This document shows positions 40,906 to 52,901 of a stretch of 64,000 nt of DNA, piece after piece. This DNA is from Pseudomonadota bacterium (GTDB lineage Bacteria > Bdellovibrionota > UBA1018), in assembly GCA_027485695.1 (NCBI GenBank), contig JAIXQO010000001.1, forward strand, positions 779,330 to 843,329. The letters are read 5' to 3'. The notes beneath the pieces are model-generated. The model ran no database searches. It saw only the letters and a program-made list of their open reading frames with translations, and had not been told where the DNA came from. The translations under genes and the position numbers were made by a program. The first letter of the stretch is position 1; each line of letters opens with the position of its first letter.

Positions 40906-43900
40906 ATGAGCACTCGGAAGTCAGGTTCATTTTTGAGCCGGATCTCGACCGCAGGAATTTTTTCCAGCGGCATTGGTGCTCTATTGCTGACGATCGGCTG
41001 CTCGCCCAGCCTGCAATCGAATTTCGGCGGCTCATCTGAGCAAGCGGACTATTTGAGCGGACGCATCCTGCCGCTCGCAGGTTTCCTCGCCAAGAACGAC
41101 ACAAACGATTCAATGGGCCTCACGCGCGCAGCCTATGCGAGCGCGTGCGATTATCGGGATGTTCGCGTTCAACTCTATAGCCTGGATGCGAGCGGTAACC
41201 CGAGCGTTGCCCCTTTGCAAACGGCCTCACTACTCGACACCGAAGCTCGCTTTAAATTCAGCAATCCAAGTGCCATCGGCATCACTGCAAGCCAGCTTCA
41301 AAACGGAAACCGTTTTTTACTACGAGTCACGGGATGCGCGGGCGCTGAAATCCGTAGCGTTCTGACTCAAATGGGCGACTTCGACGTCACCGCAAGCATG
41401 GCCCTCATCGGTATGCTGACACAAGGATCGGTCGCGCTCCGTTCGTCGCTACAAGATTTGTCGAACGATGACGTCGTCGCGCTCGTAAAAACACTTTCTG
41501 CTGCGATCGCGGATCGAGCTACTCCAGAAGAGGCCTACGCCGCGCTCGAAGCGAATGCTGCCCTCAAGGACCAATTCGAATCCGCGTTTGGGCGGCAATT
41601 CGTCGTCGCAGATTTGGGCAATGTACAACCGCAAGTCGTGTCGACGACCTGGCCCACGGAAAACTTACCCGAGAACTCGACTACGAGCTTTTTCGTCGGT
41701 GCTAGCCACTGGAACCCAAACTATACGATTCGTTATCTCTGGAAACTCGATGGAGCGAGCGTTTCCACCTCATCGGCATTTAACTACATTCCTGGAAGAA
41801 ATGCGCAAGGTGCCCATCAACTGGCTTTGTACGTCGGAGCGGATAACGGCTCCGGAGCCATCGATATTTCCAAGCCCTACTACTACGAAACCAAGACGAT
41901 CCAAGTCTTGAACTCCGTTCTACCAACTCCGCCGAGCCTCTCGGTCGCCGGGAATGTAACCTCGGTCTCCAACGTTTCGGTTACGGCCTTGATCAATACG
42001 GGGGCTGCGCTTGCGAATTGTCAGAGTTTCTCCACGCTTGCGGTCACCGAAAACAACGCCGTCGCTCCAGATGATTCCGCGTTCACGATCACCTGTGGAA
42101 CGTCGGGGACGCAGAGTCTGCCCATCACATTCAGTGATGGGACAGATGGAGATAAAATCATACGACTCTGGGCCAAAGACGCTGCCGGCGTCGTTTCAGC
42201 GACGCCTTCGACTCTGACGTTTTCGCTAGATCGCACGGGGCCAGTTTCCACGTTGACAGCAGTTCCTCCGTCGCTATCGAACGCTACTTCGTTCTCATTT
42301 GTATTTAGCGGCGTCGATGCGGGCGGAACGCTTGCAGGATTTGAATGCAAAATCGATAGCGGCAGCTATGCTTCTTGCGTCAGTCCGAAACTCGTGACTG
42401 CGATCTCGGCTGGCGCACACACGTTCAGCGTTCGAGCGGCAGACACGCTCGGAAACGTTGGTACTGCGGTGACCACCTCTTGGAGCACGGATCTGACGGC
42501 ACCGACCGTGACTGTTTCATCAGCTCCGTCAGGCGTCGTGGCTACATCGAGCGCGAGTATCACATTCACCGGTTCTGATACGGGCGGCGGATCGATCGAT
42601 CGATTCGAGTGCAACGTCGATTCCGCGGGTTATGCCAACTGTGTTTCTCCGCTCTCATTGACCTCACTGACTGCAGGTTCTCATACGGTTCTCATCCGAG
42701 CAGTGGATACGGCCGGAAACGTGAGCACGGTTTCTACGCGAACTTGGATTGTCGATACAGCTGCACCAGTCGTCGCGGTGACGGCTCCGATGGGTAGTGC
42801 ATCAGCTATCTACGCGGGCGGACAGGCGCTCGTGATTTCTTGGACCGCGACTGATTCAAATTTTGGTGCGACTCCCATTCAGCTCGCTTACTCTACGGAC
42901 TCTGGAACCAACTGGACATCGATCGGTTCCGCTCAGTCGAACTCCGGAACCTATACCTGGACGATTCCTACGACGATCGATAGCGCGAACGTCAAAGTCC
43001 GAGTGACGGCGACCGATTCCGGTGGCAACGTGACTAACGCTGATTCCAGCGGCCCATTCACGGTCGATAGTACTCCGCCGACGCTGACTTCGGGAGCGAT
43101 GATCGTCAACGCAGGTGAATCCAATACAACCGCTAGTACGGTTCCGGTTTCACTCCAAGGCGTCGACTCACTCACGAAAATCCAGTCTTTTTGCCTGAAA
43201 TATAACGATTCGACCCAGCCTGCGGCGGGACACGCTTGTTGGCGGCTCGTGACGGCGAGCCCTCCCAGTCTCACGCCTGCACTCACATTGAATCTTTCGA
43301 ACTATTACTACCAACTCGGATTCTCTTCGGGCTCTTATAACATCTACGCTTGGCTCAAGGACGCGGCCGGAAACATCAGCAGTTTGAGTTCAAGCGGAGC
43401 TGGAACGCTTGCGCGCGATCGCGAGAGCGTGAACTACATTCCCGGAACGCCTCCCGTCGTCTCCGACCTCGTCGTCGCCAACAAGGACAATCCATCCAGT
43501 CCGATCGACGTTCAAGCGGATGTGCAGGTTTCTGCCGGTGGTTCGGTTTATATTAAATGGAGAGCGACTGACGCCGAGGCGCTGGGATCCACCCCGATTA
43601 GCTTGTATTACACGACGGATGAAGTGACCTATAACCTGATCGCGTCCAATCTCGCGAACTCAGGCAACGGCAGTTGCACGGTCAATCACGCAGGTACGAC
43701 GATCGACGATCAGGCGACCGGTTGCTACCTCTGGACCGGAGGAAATCCATCGACAGCATTCCGAATTCGAGTCAAAGCGACGGACGTGAGCGGGAACGCG
43801 ACCGTAAGCGGATCCAGTTACATGAATCTCTCGACGATTAATTTTTTGGGTGGAAATACGGATCCTGGACTGGGCGGCAGCGCACGCAGCGCCATGTTTT

Positions 43901-45906
43901 TCTCGAACGTGAATACGAACGGCGGGGCTGATCAGGGAAGTCTCGCTGTTGCCAAAGATGGAACGCTTTATTTTAGGGATATTCAGCGAGGTATACTCAA
44001 AGTTGATCCTCAAACTGGGAATCAAACGCTCCTGATTCGTACGACCGGAACATTTTCGGGGAACAACGTTTCCGTCGATAGCGCTACACTCCGATACCCC
44101 ATTCGTATCACGCTCGATGCTCAAGACCGTATTCTGGTATACGATTACGACCGGATTCGTCGCATTGATACGACCGTAGAGCCTCATACGATTTCTACCC
44201 TCATTGGCGGAGGGGCATCAGTCGCTGATACGACGACCGCAAGTGCAGTCCAGATTACTGCTGTGCCTAGCTACAATAATGCAGGCGGCGGGACGGGATC
44301 GTTCTTTGCTTTGCCGAACGGAGATATCTATTTTCAATCCGAGTCATTTGATAATTTTCAGGTTCCGGTCAGTGGGCACAGGATTCGTGTTTTTCATTCA
44401 TCTGACTCATCAGTCACATCGATCTACCTCTCGGGTACGGGAGATCCGTACAACGCGTCTCAAGATCTCAGTCGATGCCTCACGGGATCCGTTGGCGTGC
44501 TCTACGACGTTTCGACTTCGGAAGTCACGAGCATTCAGGCCTCCATCAATCACTCGGTTTCCACAGCAGCGTGCACTCATACGACCTTCAATAATTTCTA
44601 TTCCATTTCCTACGATCCGACGACTGGAGTGCGCACGAGCGGATCTGACCCGACCGGTTTACCCAATGGAATGTACGTACGTGTCGTAGGCAAGAACGGT
44701 AAACTCTACGCACTATCCACGGTCGGGGCTCGAATCTATCAGTACAATCAGTCGACCAAGGTTTGGTCCGTTCTCGCGGGCACCGGTGTGGTGGGATCGT
44801 GCCCAGATAACACGGTGGCCACCAGTTGTAATATTCACCCCTACGATATGTATGTGACCGCTCAAGATCAGGTGTATTTCATCGATCGTGGCAAGGTGAG
44901 AATCATTGATAGCAGTGGGCGCGTGCAGACGATCATGGGACAAGGATTCGATTTCGGAGACGGATCCACACCGCTGTCGGCACGACTGGGACAAGTGAAT
45001 TACTTCGGAACGACCAATGACGACCGGGTGATCCTCATTGATAGTATGTCCTTCTTGATGAGGGAGTTTCAGTTGGGAACGGGGACTCTGCAAACCATCG
45101 CTGGAAACGGTAGCAACGGCGTACCTAATACGACCTCGATTGCGACGCAAAATCCGCTTTTCCTCAATTTTAGTGGTGGGACGATTGATTCGTTCCAGGT
45201 GAATCCTTCGACGGGTGAGCCTTATATCCTTCGGGGAGGAGGAGCTGTAGCTCGACTCGATCGAACCACCTCCCTATATGTCGATGTAGTCGGAGGTGGC
45301 GCTCAGGCTTGGAAGACGGCGAATGGTCAGATCGGATCGGCCATCAATTTTCTTTCGACTTATGCCTGGATCTCGGGTTTTGGTGACTCAGAACTGATGG
45401 TATCCAAGGCCAATTATAATGGCGGTCAAGTCGATGTCTACCTCAAGGGTTATGACCTCGCGGACTCGGGCCGGCAGTATCATTACGGAGGATATGACGG
45501 AGTATCGGGTGGGTGGGCGGCCAATGGATCCATGTCGGGATCGGGCGCGCTTACGAACCAGTTCTCTCAATATGATTCATTCGACTCCAAGTGGTTGATT
45601 CCGGATGGAGCGAAAATTCGGCGCATCGACGGTACAACGATCTCAACGCTCACCACGGCGCCTCGGGCGTTTTCCGGATGGTATTACGACCGAACGAGTG
45701 ACTTATCGACCAATCGTTTGTTCTATTGTTCGGGCGGCCGGCTCTACCGGTGGAACATCAATACATCCGTAGAAACACTGCTCGCCATGCCATCCACGAT
45801 GAGCTGTCGCGGCTCGCGGATCTATTATCATCCGACCCGCAATACGTTGATTTTCATCTATTCTCAAAACGGACTCAATGGCATCGCTGAATACCTCTCA
45901 CCGTAG
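40906..45906 (+). CDS. Large surface lipoprotein with Ig-like repeats and a propeller-like C-terminus
   Basis: The 1666-aa protein has a lipoprotein signal (lipobox LLTIGC) and a mature part in three blocks. First, an N-terminal region of about 300 residues. Second, several Ig-like units (about 340-980), two of which share FECxxDSxxYAxCVSP and SAGxHTxxxRAxDTxGNV, the repeat common in cell-surface proteins. Third, a C-terminal half (about 990-1666) with VAKDGTLYFRD, VYDYDRIRRID and MYVTAQDQVYFID segments like NHL/6-bladed propeller blades. It probably sits on the outer membrane facing outward. The ligand is unknown. Confidence 0.8.
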   Translation: MSTRKSGSFLSRISTAGIFSSGIGALLLTIGCSPSLQSNFGGSSEQADYLSGRILPLAGFLAKNDTNDSMGLTRAAYASACDYRDVRVQLYSLDASGNPSVAPLQTASLLDTEARFKFSNPSAIGITASQLQNGNRFLLRVTGCAGAEIRSVLTQMGDFDVTASMALIGMLTQGSVALRSSLQDLSNDDVVALVKTLSAAIADRATPEEAYAALEANAALKDQFESAFGRQFVVADLGNVQPQVVSTTWPTENLPENSTTSFFVGASHWNPNYTIRYLWKLDGASVSTSSAFNYIPGRNAQGAHQLALYVGADNGSGAIDISKPYYYETKTIQVLNSVLPTPPSLSVAGNVTSVSNVSVTALINTGAALANCQSFSTLAVTENNAVAPDDSAFTITCGTSGTQSLPITFSDGTDGDKIIRLWAKDAAGVVSATPSTLTFSLDRTGPVSTLTAVPPSLSNATSFSFVFSGVDAGGTLAGFECKIDSGSYASCVSPKLVTAISAGAHTFSVRAADTLGNVGTAVTTSWSTDLTAPTVTVSSAPSGVVATSSASITFTGSDTGGGSIDRFECNVDSAGYANCVSPLSLTSLTAGSHTVLIRAVDTAGNVSTVSTRTWIVDTAAPVVAVTAPMGSASAIYAGGQALVISWTATDSNFGATPIQLAYSTDSGTNWTSIGSAQSNSGTYTWTIPTTIDSANVKVRVTATDSGGNVTNADSSGPFTVDSTPPTLTSGAMIVNAGESNTTASTVPVSLQGVDSLTKIQSFCLKYNDSTQPAAGHACWRLVTASPPSLTPALTLNLSNYYYQLGFSSGSYNIYAWLKDAAGNISSLSSSGAGTLARDRESVNYIPGTPPVVSDLVVANKDNPSSPIDVQADVQVSAGGSVYIKWRATDAEALGSTPISLYYTTDEVTYNLIASNLANSGNGSCTVNHAGTTIDDQATGCYLWTGGNPSTAFRIRVKATDVSGNATVSGSSYMNLSTINFLGGNTDPGLGGSARSAMFFSNVNTNGGADQGSLAVAKDGTLYFRDIQRGILKVDPQTGNQTLLIRTTGTFSGNNVSVDSATLRYPIRITLDAQDRILVYDYDRIRRIDTTVEPHTISTLIGGGASVADTTTASAVQITAVPSYNNAGGGTGSFFALPNGDIYFQSESFDNFQVPVSGHRIRVFHSSDSSVTSIYLSGTGDPYNASQDLSRCLTGSVGVLYDVSTSEVTSIQASINHSVSTAACTHTTFNNFYSISYDPTTGVRTSGSDPTGLPNGMYVRVVGKNGKLYALSTVGARIYQYNQSTKVWSVLAGTGVVGSCPDNTVATSCNIHPYDMYVTAQDQVYFIDRGKVRIIDSSGRVQTIMGQGFDFGDGSTPLSARLGQVNYFGTTNDDRVILIDSMSFLMREFQLGTGTLQTIAGNGSNGVPNTTSIATQNPLFLNFSGGTIDSFQVNPSTGEPYILRGGGAVARLDRTTSLYVDVVGGGAQAWKTANGQIGSAINFLSTYAWISGFGDSELMVSKANYNGGQVDVYLKGYDLADSGRQYHYGGYDGVSGGWAANGSMSGSGALTNQFSQYDSFDSKWLIPDGAKIRRIDGTTISTLTTAPRAFSGWYYDRTSDLSTNRLFYCSGGRLYRWNINTSVETLLAMPSTMSCRGSRIYYHPTRNTLIFIYSQNGLNGIAEYLSP

Positions 45907-45973
45907 ATGGCGCCTAAAATCGGCGGTGGGCTCCTCCCAGTCCTTGAAACGGGACCAAAAACGCGGTGTATAG

Positions 45974-47989
<2,016 letters not shown>

Positions 47990-47993
47990 AAAC

Positions 47994-49262
47994 CTAATCT
48001 TTTGAGCACTGAAGCAACACAATGTACGGAGGCATGTTGGAGTCGGCCTTTGCTCCAGAGAGCGTCGTATCTGCCGGGTCGGTCGTGTAGAGGTTTTCAG
48101 AGCCATTGATTGCAAATACTGCGTCGGTAGCAATGGTTGATCGATTGGTCAGATCTCCGACAGCTAAAATTCCGGTGGTGTACTCTCGCCCGCCCGTTTG
48201 TCCGACCGTACGGCTGGTCAGCGGAGATCCCAAAATGTCGGTATTTCCGGTTCCTGCCGCTAACCAGGCACGTCCTTTTCCTGCTGTATATTGAGTCCAT
48301 CCGGATGGACAGCTCGTGAGGTCAAAATGGAGTACTGTCCCGGATGGTATTCCTGCGCCTGTTGCACCTGAACTCTCGCATGCGGTGAGGCTCACATATG
48401 GTGGCATATTAGAATCCGCACCCGAGCCGCTTAATGTCGTATCAGGAACGTCGCGCAAAAAAACGTTCGTTAGTGCGTTTGAAACATGAAGCGTAGGTCC
48501 GGGAATAGATGAAGTTGCTGTGTTGTTGTAAGCTGGAATACCTCGGGTGTATTCGAGTCCTCCGGTTGCGCCGAATGCTCTCGCACTGAGTGCGATGGAA
48601 TCGGCATCTGTATTCCCGGATCCGGCGCCCACGATGAATCTGCCTCTCAAGGTAGTGCTTTCCGGAAAATCGGCATCACAGGATGCTCCCACGTTCGGAG
48701 CAATTCCCGCAGCGTCTAGGTCATCAGCCCCTGCCGTTTTCTTGCAATAGGTAAGTGCGATGAAAGGGGGCATATTCGAATCGGTCAAAGACGCAATCAG
48801 TGAACTCAGAGAAGGAGATCCAGAACCGTCGTAATATCGAGTGACAGCAGAGTTCGCCGATAAGTTCTTTGTTGGACCAGGGCTCGAGCTCGTATTCGAA
48901 GTAGAAGTGGAGGCAGGAATTCCTGTGGTATAAGTTCTACCACCCGTTGCGCCTATACTTCTTGAGGTCAACGCGGTCGCATCTGCATCTGTATTTCCGC
49001 TTCCTGAGCCGATTAAAATCCTACCAGCGGCGTCCGAGTAAGTGGTCCAATCACCAGAAGGACAGGAAGCTGAATTGAAAGCAACTACGGCTCCAGCAGG
49101 AAGTGCGTAGGTTGTTTCAGGAGTGCTAGAAGTCGAGTCTGATTCTGTTGATAGGCTTCGAATTTTCGTTCTTGTATAATTGATTCGCTCACAGCCCATG
49201 AGGCAAATCGAAAATAAATTCAGTCCACAGAGAACCTGAAAGTAGAGGTGTTTCCTTTTCAT
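47994..49262 (-). CDS. Lipoprotein with three collar-like repeats
   Basis: From ATG 49262 the product has 422 residues with a lipoprotein signal (ICLMGC). The mature part repeats three units of about 120 residues, each with CPSGxWTxY or an equivalent, a GRxxIGxGxGNTDxD segment, SRxxGxTGGxxYTxGI and a closing DSNMPPYIxLxxC. This resembles the GRF...NMPPY pattern of phage tail-collar domains. No phage genes are nearby, so it is probably a surface protein that has adopted this fold for adhesion. Confidence 0.75.
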   Translation of the reverse strand: MKRKHLYFQVLCGLNLFSICLMGCERINYTRTKIRSLSTESDSTSSTPETTYALPAGAVVAFNSASCPSGDWTTYSDAAGRILIGSGSGNTDADATALTSRSIGATGGRTYTTGIPASTSTSNTSSSPGPTKNLSANSAVTRYYDGSGSPSLSSLIASLTDSNMPPFIALTYCKKTAGADDLDAAGIAPNVGASCDADFPESTTLRGRFIVGAGSGNTDADSIALSARAFGATGGLEYTRGIPAYNNTATSSIPGPTLHVSNALTNVFLRDVPDTTLSGSGADSNMPPYVSLTACESSGATGAGIPSGTVLHFDLTSCPSGWTQYTAGKGRAWLAAGTGNTDILGSPLTSRTVGQTGGREYTTGILAVGDLTNRSTIATDAVFAINGSENLYTTDPADTTLSGAKADSNMPPYIVLLQCSKD

Positions 49263-49535
49263 AATTGTTGCCCACATCTTTCAACGAAGAGACTAAAATT
49301 TAAGTAATATTAATATATTAAAGCATTTGCTCACTCGTTTTAATGGATCAAGCGTGACCCTGATAATGTTGACGATGTGTCAATTTTGATCGACTCGGTG
49401 TGGTGATAGCTCAATTGTAAGGAGAGACGTAGGCTCGGTGTGTCGGAAGCATTTTTCTATGAAGCGTAACTAAAACAGTTCAACTGTTCAGGGTTTGCGT
49501 GGTACCCATCGAAGAATCCAAAAGGGGAATTCAGG

Positions 49536-50036
49536 ATGAAATGGGTCATTACTTGTAGCGCAGTTCTTTTTGCAGTTTCCAGTTTCGCGATGCCAAAAGT
49601 GGGCGATCGTGTCGTCTACGTGACGAGTACTTCGACGGGTGGTAGCCCAGCTGTCACTACACGGGTGACTCAGGAGTTGATCTCTTTCGATGCCGCAGCC
49701 AATGAATTCACGGTTCGCCAAACGATCGCATTTCCAACTGGGACCCCTCAAGTCACGACGACGGTGATTGCTTCGGACGCGATCCCGAGCACGGATGTGA
49801 TCAATCAAATCCTCTCATCTTGCGCGATGATGGGCGGCGTGACGGAACGAGTGGCCGTGGGACGCACGAATGTGGACACCTGCAAAATGGTCGGCGTCGA
49901 TACGGTCGGTGGGGAGCAAGGAACGATTTGGATCGGAATGGTTCCGTTTGGAACGGTGAAATCTGAGTCAGTGACTACGGCAGGACCTTCGGTTCGCACG
50001 TCGATGGCACTCGAGAGTTTCGTTCTCGGACGTTAG
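49536..50036 (+). CDS. Exported protein of unknown function
   Basis: The 166-aa protein has a signal peptide (MKWVITCSAVLFAVSSFA, cleavage before MPK) and a Thr/Val-rich, probably beta-structured mature part with two cysteines. An AGGA site lies 5 bases before the ATG. No family was recognised. Upstream are 273 gene-free AT-rich bases separating it from the divergent collar-repeat lipoprotein, presumably holding both promoters. Confidence 0.65.
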   Translation: MKWVITCSAVLFAVSSFAMPKVGDRVVYVTSTSTGGSPAVTTRVTQELISFDAAANEFTVRQTIAFPTGTPQVTTTVIASDAIPSTDVINQILSSCAMMGGVTERVAVGRTNVDTCKMVGVDTVGGEQGTIWIGMVPFGTVKSESVTTAGPSVRTSMALESFVLGR

Positions 50037-50037
50037 G

Positions 50038-50511
50038 TCAAAATTTCGGTTTCTTGGGCTCAGCCCGGCGGACGATCACTTTTCCGATCTCGATGTCTTT
50101 CATCAGGCGTTCCCATCGATCGTGATACATATTGTATTTGGTCACGAACTGGTTGGCGCGAAATAGGATATTTGTCGAGTTTTTCGGGGCGATCACGATC
50201 TTTTGATACAGATCTTGCAGTTGTTTCCTCTGCGTATGAGGAGGCGTCATCTCAATTCCGGCGATGTACATGTTGAATAGGTGCTGCACCTGTTCGACCA
50301 TCATGTCCGCGCGGGTAATCATGCGGATCACCGGATTTTCGTTCGGCTTCTGAGGCGCTTCACGAGCGGCTTTTTTGCCATCGACGATCTTATTCTTGCT
50401 CTCCTCGGGATTTTCTCCGAGGACCTTTTCTACTTCTTTTTTAAGGTTTTCGTCCCGTTGTTCCTCGCGATCGCGGAACCGAGACCATGCGTCTTTCTTA
50501 TCTCGTGCCAT
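50038..50511 (-). CDS. Charged helical protein of unknown function
   Basis: The 157-aa protein starts at MARDKKDAWSRFRDREEQRDE and is highly charged in its first 60 residues, then helical (MITRADMMVEQVQHLFNMYIAGIEM). It has no signal peptide. No family was recognised. It is divergent from radA, with a 61-base gap. Confidence 0.65.
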   Translation of the reverse strand: MARDKKDAWSRFRDREEQRDENLKKEVEKVLGENPEESKNKIVDGKKAAREAPQKPNENPVIRMITRADMMVEQVQHLFNMYIAGIEMTPPHTQRKQLQDLYQKIVIAPKNSTNILFRANQFVTKYNMYHDRWERLMKDIEIGKVIVRRAEPKKPKF

Positions 50512-50572
50512 GGTACTGTTCATGTTATCGCAGGAGAAAGTTTCCGTCCAAGTCCCTAGATCAGGAGAATTT

Positions 50573-51979
50573 ATGCGTCAAAAAACCGTCTATGAGTGCA
50601 AAAGTTGCGGACAAAAAACTCCCAAATGGCTAGGACGTTGTTCGGCCTGTGGTGAATGGAACACATTAGAAGAGGTCAAGCCCGAGACGGCGGTTTCTGA
50701 TTCCTCTCTTCAGGCAGTACGGAACGAAATCAAACTGGCCCGGCGCATGGAGGAAGGCCCCCGTCCAGATTTCGTGAAACTCGAGGAGATCGAGGAGAAG
50801 AGCGCGACCAGGCGGCTCTCGACTGGAATTCGCGAACTGGACCGAACATTGGGCGGCGGTCTCGTGCCGGATGCATTTACGCTCTTGGGTGGAGATCCGG
50901 GAATTGGCAAGAGCACACTGCTTCTGCAGATGATGCGCGGCTTGATTGAGACGAACTCGGAAATCTCTGTTCTCTATGTAACGGGCGAAGAATCGCTCAA
51001 TCAAATCGCCGCTCGCGCGAAACGATTAGGCGTCGAGGGGCACGGAAGAATTTTTCTCGCAGCAGAAACACAACTCGAGCGCGTATTTGCGTCCGTCTAT
51101 GAGTTGAAACCGTCCGTCGTGGTTTTGGATTCCCTTCAGACGTTCTCGTCTCAATATTCGGAGAGCGCTCCGGGTAGCGTCAGTCAGGTGCGCGAGATCA
51201 CGAGCCGCCTCATGACGCTTGCGAAAACCGCGGGCATCGCTGTTTGGTTGGTTGGACACGTGACCAAAGACGGTTCCATCGCTGGCCCGAAAACCGTTGA
51301 ACACATGGTCGATACGGTCCTCTATTTCGAAGGCGAGGGCGGGCAGAGCTATCGATTGCTCAGAACCGTGAAAAACCGCTTCGGCAATACGAATGAACTC
51401 GGTGTTTTTGAAATGGAAGGCGAGGGGCTCAGCGAAGTGGAGAATCCCTCGTCTCTATTTCTGACTGAGCGCAAGGAGCTCGTGCCCGGAACAGCTGTCG
51501 CAGCCTCGCTCGAAGGCACGCGTCCTTTGTTGATTGAACTTCAGGCACTCACCGTTCCGAGCGGACTTGCAATGCCCAGAAGAACGGCCTCGGGATTGGA
51601 GCAGTCCAAGCTCTCCATTCTGTCCGCAATCTTGGAGCGGCATATGGGACTACCGCTCCTGAGTCGCGATCTGTTTTTCAATGTGTCGGGCGGAATGCGG
51701 CTCTCAGAACCAGCGTGTGATCTAGCGGCAGCGGCTGCGATTTGGTCGAGCATCGAAGAAACGCCCATTCCTGGAGACTGGGTTTTTCTAGGCGAACTCG
51801 CGCTCACGGGTGAAGTGAGGCGGGCTACTCAGATTGAGATTCGTATTCAAGAAGCGCAGAAACTCGGATTTCGGCACCTGGTGATTCCGGATTCAACGCC
51901 AGCGAAATCTCTCCGCGGGATCGAGGCCAAGATTCACCGCGTATCGCGTATCGCGGAGCTGGCGAAAATCCTCGCCTAG
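50573..51979 (+). CDS. radA: DNA repair protein RadA
   Basis: The ATG at 50573 follows AGGAG and gives 468 residues. The N-terminal Cys4 zinc motif (C9, C12, C23, C26), Walker A GDPGIGKST (107-115), the RadA-specific KNRFG motif (about 266-270) and the C-terminal Lon-like domain are all present. RadA is a RecA-like helicase that drives branch migration in recombination. The longer open frame to 50375 overlaps the divergent gene and lacks a zinc motif extension, so it was not used. Confidence 0.97.
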   Translation: MRQKTVYECKSCGQKTPKWLGRCSACGEWNTLEEVKPETAVSDSSLQAVRNEIKLARRMEEGPRPDFVKLEEIEEKSATRRLSTGIRELDRTLGGGLVPDAFTLLGGDPGIGKSTLLLQMMRGLIETNSEISVLYVTGEESLNQIAARAKRLGVEGHGRIFLAAETQLERVFASVYELKPSVVVLDSLQTFSSQYSESAPGSVSQVREITSRLMTLAKTAGIAVWLVGHVTKDGSIAGPKTVEHMVDTVLYFEGEGGQSYRLLRTVKNRFGNTNELGVFEMEGEGLSEVENPSSLFLTERKELVPGTAVAASLEGTRPLLIELQALTVPSGLAMPRRTASGLEQSKLSILSAILERHMGLPLLSRDLFFNVSGGMRLSEPACDLAAAAAIWSSIEETPIPGDWVFLGELALTGEVRRATQIEIRIQEAQKLGFRHLVIPDSTPAKSLRGIEAKIHRVSRIAELAKILA

Positions 51980-52066
51980 ATGAATCGGCTCCCATAAAAT
52001 AGAGGAATCTCTAAAAATCTACCCTCTCCGATCTGGAGCAAAATTTCGCGGTATCTGTCGATCTTC

Positions 52067-52462
52067 TTGGTGATGGTTTCGCTCGCGTTCTATTTTGCCA
52101 CTCGAGCGGAGAGAAACATCGGTCGCCAAACTCAAGCGACAGTCTCTCAATTACTCGAGCGAAAATACTACCGTCGGAACTCGCTTTTTTATGCGGTGTT
52201 TGAGTTCCAAGGCGACCATCAGGAGACTATTCGAGTCACCAATCGTCGCGGATACCCCGAAGGAAAATTTCAGGTCGGCGATGTCGTGGATATTGTCGTT
52301 CCCACACAAGACCCGACCCAGGCATTCATCCTGGATTTTACAGATTGGGCGGGCGTGATATTTTTCGGGGGATTTGGGTTCATCCTCGGGATGATGGGGT
52401 GGTTTGGAATCGGAACCCAAAGAAAAAAACGAGGAGTCACGGATGTCACGAACCGCGGATAG
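52067..52462 (+). CDS. DUF3592-type membrane protein 1
   Basis: The frame starts at TTG 52067 or at ATG 52073, but it stays open upstream to 51998 with a plausible start of the first membrane helix (SRYLSIFLV), so the true N-terminus is uncertain. The 131-aa product has an N-terminal helix, a soluble strand-rich part (VFEFQGDHQETIRVTNRRG, GDVVDIVVPTQDP) and a C-terminal helix, the DUF3592 layout. Its 3' end overlaps the next gene by 20 bases. Confidence 0.7.
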   Translation: MVMVSLAFYFATRAERNIGRQTQATVSQLLERKYYRRNSLFYAVFEFQGDHQETIRVTNRRGYPEGKFQVGDVVDIVVPTQDPTQAFILDFTDWAGVIFFGGFGFILGMMGWFGIGTQRKKRGVTDVTNRG

Positions 52463-52895
52463 GTCCCGATTTCTCATCACATTGATCCGGGTATTTGCCC
52501 TCGTATTGATCGGCGTCTCTGTTTTTAGTTTTTGGAAAAAATGGAATTTCCTCGAGAACGCGACGCGAACGACCGGTCAGATTGTCGACATCGATCGAAA
52601 AGAAAGCCTCGGAAAAGACCGCAAAACTGAGGTCACTTACTACCCGGTTTTTAGTTTTCTCGATCAGGCTCAGGTCGAGCACCGAGTGAGAAGTCGCGCC
52701 GGTAACAATCCGGCTCGGTACTCAGTCGGAGACCAGGTCGAGGTGGGATACCTCGCTCAGAATCCGACTGATGCTGAAATTATCGGCGAGTGGATGTTTT
52801 GGATGGCGCCCGTGTTTTCCGGATTTTTCGGGGTCATTCTAGGAATCATCGGATTTTCAAGTCGTCGCAAACGGAAAAGTGGCCCGTCAGCCTAA
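52443..52895 (+). CDS. DUF3592-type membrane protein 2
   Basis: From ATG 52443, preceded by GAGGAG, the 150-aa protein repeats the layout of its neighbour: a membrane helix (about 14-32), a domain with VEHRVRSRAGNNP and YSVGDQVEVGYLAQNPTDAEI (the typical G-x-x-V-x-V-x-Y-x-P-x-x-P signature), and a second helix near the C-terminus. The pair looks like a tandem duplication. The family has no assigned role. Confidence 0.82.
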   Translation: MSRTADRSRFLITLIRVFALVLIGVSVFSFWKKWNFLENATRTTGQIVDIDRKESLGKDRKTEVTYYPVFSFLDQAQVEHRVRSRAGNNPARYSVGDQVEVGYLAQNPTDAEIIGEWMFWMAPVFSGFFGVILGIIGFSSRRKRKSGPSA

Positions 52896-52901
52896 ATCCA
52901 T

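Noticed and set aside
47994..49262. Prophage remnant because of collar-like motifs
   Set aside because: The protein has a lipoprotein signal and the neighbours are ligA and exported host proteins; no phage gene is near.
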